Source: Actinomycetota bacterium
GTDB taxonomy: Bacteria > Actinomycetota > Thermoleophilia > Gaiellales > Gaiellaceae
Length of the DNA: 7,720 nucleotides
Reading direction: 5' to 3'
NCBI GenBank assembly: GCA_005885565.1
Contig: VAXK01000308.1
Coordinates: 1 to 7,720 of the forward strand
Part shown: positions 6,331 to 7,720 of the stretch, piece after piece
How positions within the stretch are numbered: the stretch's first letter is position 1
Layout of the letters: each line of letters starts with the position of its first letter
Notes under the pieces: generated by a model
Told to the model about the DNA's origin: nothing
The model's database searches: none
Seen by the model: the letters and a program-made list of their open reading frames with translations, nothing else
Translations under genes and position numbers: made by a program

Positions 6331-7720
6331 CCAACCCCCTGACGGCCGAGGCGCCGGCCGCGCAGCCGGCCGACGACCACCTCGTTCCGTTGGGAGGCGG
6401 CCGTTTCGGGGTCTGGAAGCACGTCCTCGTCCGCTCGCCCGGCTTTCCGGCCGAGGGCGTCGCGCGCCTCGCCGCCCCGAGGCTCGCGAGGCGAGCCGAC
6501 GAGCTCGCTGCGGCCGAGGACGTCTCGGACGACGAGTGGTCGTCCTTTCGTCGGTCCTTCGCCGACGACCTCGGGGCGCTCGAGGGGCAGGTGCAGGAGA
6601 TCGCGCGCGACGGCCGGTTTCAGGCTGCGGTCGCATGGCAGAACCACCACGCGCTCCGGCGCGGGATCTGGCCGCTCTTCGACCGGACGCCCGGGGAGGA
6701 CGCACGCAACAGCAAGTACCGCCAGCGCGAGCAGCTCGTCACCGCCTACTGGCAGCGGTACTGCGTCAAGAACGACTCGATCGGCTTCTTCGGGCCCGTC
6801 GGCTGGGTGCGGCTCGACAACGGCTCGCCGACGAGGCTCGAGCCGGCCGACCGGCTGCTCGAGTCGGCCGAGATCTTCTTCGAGTACTGGGCGATCGCGA
6901 GGCTCGCCGAGGCGCTCGCCGCGCAGGAGGGTATGGCCGACTGGCTCGCGCCGTGGCGGGCCGGCTTCGTGCGCGTCGACGGCGACCGGGTCGTCCTGCC
7001 GAGCCAGACGGCGGTCGAGGTTTCCCCGGCGGTCGCGGAAGTGCTGCGCCGCTCCGACGGCATCCGCCCGGCGCGGGAGATCGCGGGTGCCGTCGTCGAG
7101 GCAGGCCTCGTCGCCGGCGCCGATGAGGTCAGCGCGATCCTCGCCGATCTCCGCAAGCGCCGGTGGATCTCGTGGGGCCTCGGCCTGCCGCTGACACCTC
7201 GCCCGGAGGAGCCCCTCCGCCGCCGCCTCGAGAGGATCGGCGACGCCGAGCTCCGCGACCGCAGCCTCGCCCAGCTCGACCGCCTGGAGCACGCGCGTGC
7301 CCAGGTGGCGGAGTCGTTCGACGACGCGCCGTCTCTCGTCGAGAGCCTCGACGGGCTCGACGAGACGTTCAGCGCGATCACGTCGGCGGCGCCGACCCGG
7401 AAAAGCGGGAAGATGTACGGCGGTCGGACGCTGCTCTACACCGACTGCCGGCGCGCCCTCGACCTCGAGCTCGGCTCCGAGATCGTCGAGGCCCTGGCCC
7501 CGCTCGACCTCCTACTCCACAGCGGGCGCTGGCTCACGTGCCAGGTTGCGAAGGTGCTGCGGGAGGAGCTCGTCGCTCTGCATCGGCGGCTCGTCGAGCG
7601 CGACGGGGCGCCGCTCTCGCTGAGCACGCTTTGGTTCGAGGCGCTCTCGCTCCTGCACGGGACGGCCCTCTCGAAGTTCGACCGCGTCGAGTCCGAGCTG
7701 CGAGCGCGCTGGGCGCAGAT
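6327..7720 (+). CDS. Lantibiotic dehydratase (LanB) N-terminal-type protein, 5' part, cut at window edge
   Basis: The frame is open from the GTG at 6327 to the window end, giving 464 residues with the C-terminus missing. The key match is YCVKNDSIGFFGPVGW at about 145-160, equivalent to the R-x-x-T-P-F-G-L-F-x-G region of LanB dehydratases, preceded by NSKYRQREQLVTAYWQRY. A later block KMYGGRTLLYTDCRRAL at about 363-379 also recalls actinobacterial LanB-like proteins. Classical LanBs use glutamyl-tRNA to glutamylate and dehydrate Ser/Thr in a precursor peptide; related small LanBs (PEARLs) add amino acids from aminoacyl-tRNA to a peptide C-terminus. The elimination domain, if any, is beyond the window, so full versus split type is undecided. 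The GTG overlaps the carrier-protein stop (GTGA); only a weak GGAG at 6311-6314 lies upstream, so translation is probably coupled. No precursor peptide gene is seen nearby, making the carrier protein a candidate partner (inference). Family call is from motif memory and is good but not certain. Confidence 0.8.
   Translation, partial: MTNPLTAEAPAAQPADDHLVPLGGGRFGVWKHVLVRSPGFPAEGVARLAAPRLARRADELAAAEDVSDDEWSSFRRSFADDLGALEGQVQEIARDGRFQAAVAWQNHHALRRGIWPLFDRTPGEDARNSKYRQREQLVTAYWQRYCVKNDSIGFFGPVGWVRLDNGSPTRLEPADRLLESAEIFFEYWAIARLAEALAAQEGMADWLAPWRAGFVRVDGDRVVLPSQTAVEVSPAVAEVLRRSDGIRPAREIAGAVVEAGLVAGADEVSAILADLRKRRWISWGLGLPLTPRPEEPLRRRLERIGDAELRDRSLAQLDRLEHARAQVAESFDDAPSLVESLDGLDETFSAITSAAPTRKSGKMYGGRTLLYTDCRRALDLELGSEIVEALAPLDLLLHSGRWLTCQVAKVLREELVALHRRLVERDGAPLSLSTLWFEALSLLHGTALSKFDRVESELRARWAQ

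Noticed and set aside
5922..7292. 456-residue minus-strand open frame opposite the LanB-like gene
   Set aside because: It spans the aminotransferase end, carrier and LanB genes in antisense and has no family motif.

Overview
This is a high-GC (visibly around 70%), gene-dense stretch. Codons end mostly in G or C and GTG and TTG starts are used. The protein families (actinobacterial-style cystathionine beta-synthase/cysteine synthase, LanB-type protein) suggest an actinobacterium, possibly of the Thermoleophilia or an uncultured relative; this is an impression from style, not a database result. No RNA gene, CRISPR array, insertion sequence or phage gene is visible.

The window holds two divergent, tightly packed gene sets flanking one AT-richer gap of about 145 bases (4561-4705). 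Leftward on the minus strand, in transcription order: a sulfotransferase-family protein (4560-3379), a type-1 periplasmic-binding-protein-like protein that lacks a signal peptide (3382-2141), a thiamine-diphosphate enzyme of the acetolactate-synthase-like family (2144-435), and the first 145 residues of a PLP-dependent cystathionine beta-synthase/cysteine-synthase relative that runs off the left edge (435-1). Rightward on the plus strand: a class III PLP aminotransferase (4706-6082), an 83-residue stand-alone carrier protein with a GGDS phosphopantetheine site (6079-6330), and the first 464 residues of a lantibiotic-dehydratase (LanB) N-terminal-type protein that runs off the right edge (6327-7720).

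Every gene junction inside each set overlaps by 1 to 4 bases (TGATG, TTGA, ATGA, ATGA, GTGA), so each set looks like one translationally coupled operon. Together the set resembles a small specialised-metabolite (or unusual amino-acid conjugate) cluster. PLP and ThDP enzymes could build an amino-acid or keto-acid unit, the carrier protein could hold it as a thioester, the LanB-like protein could use an aminoacyl-tRNA to add to or modify the carried unit, and the sulfotransferase could sulfate an intermediate. The product cannot be read from the sequence. No adenylation domain, precursor peptide, transporter or classical regulator is visible in the window, and both operons continue or are cut at its edges. 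The most distinctive points are the carrier-protein/LanB pairing without an NRPS module or leader peptide, and the apparently cytoplasmic solute-binding-like protein embedded in a biosynthetic operon.
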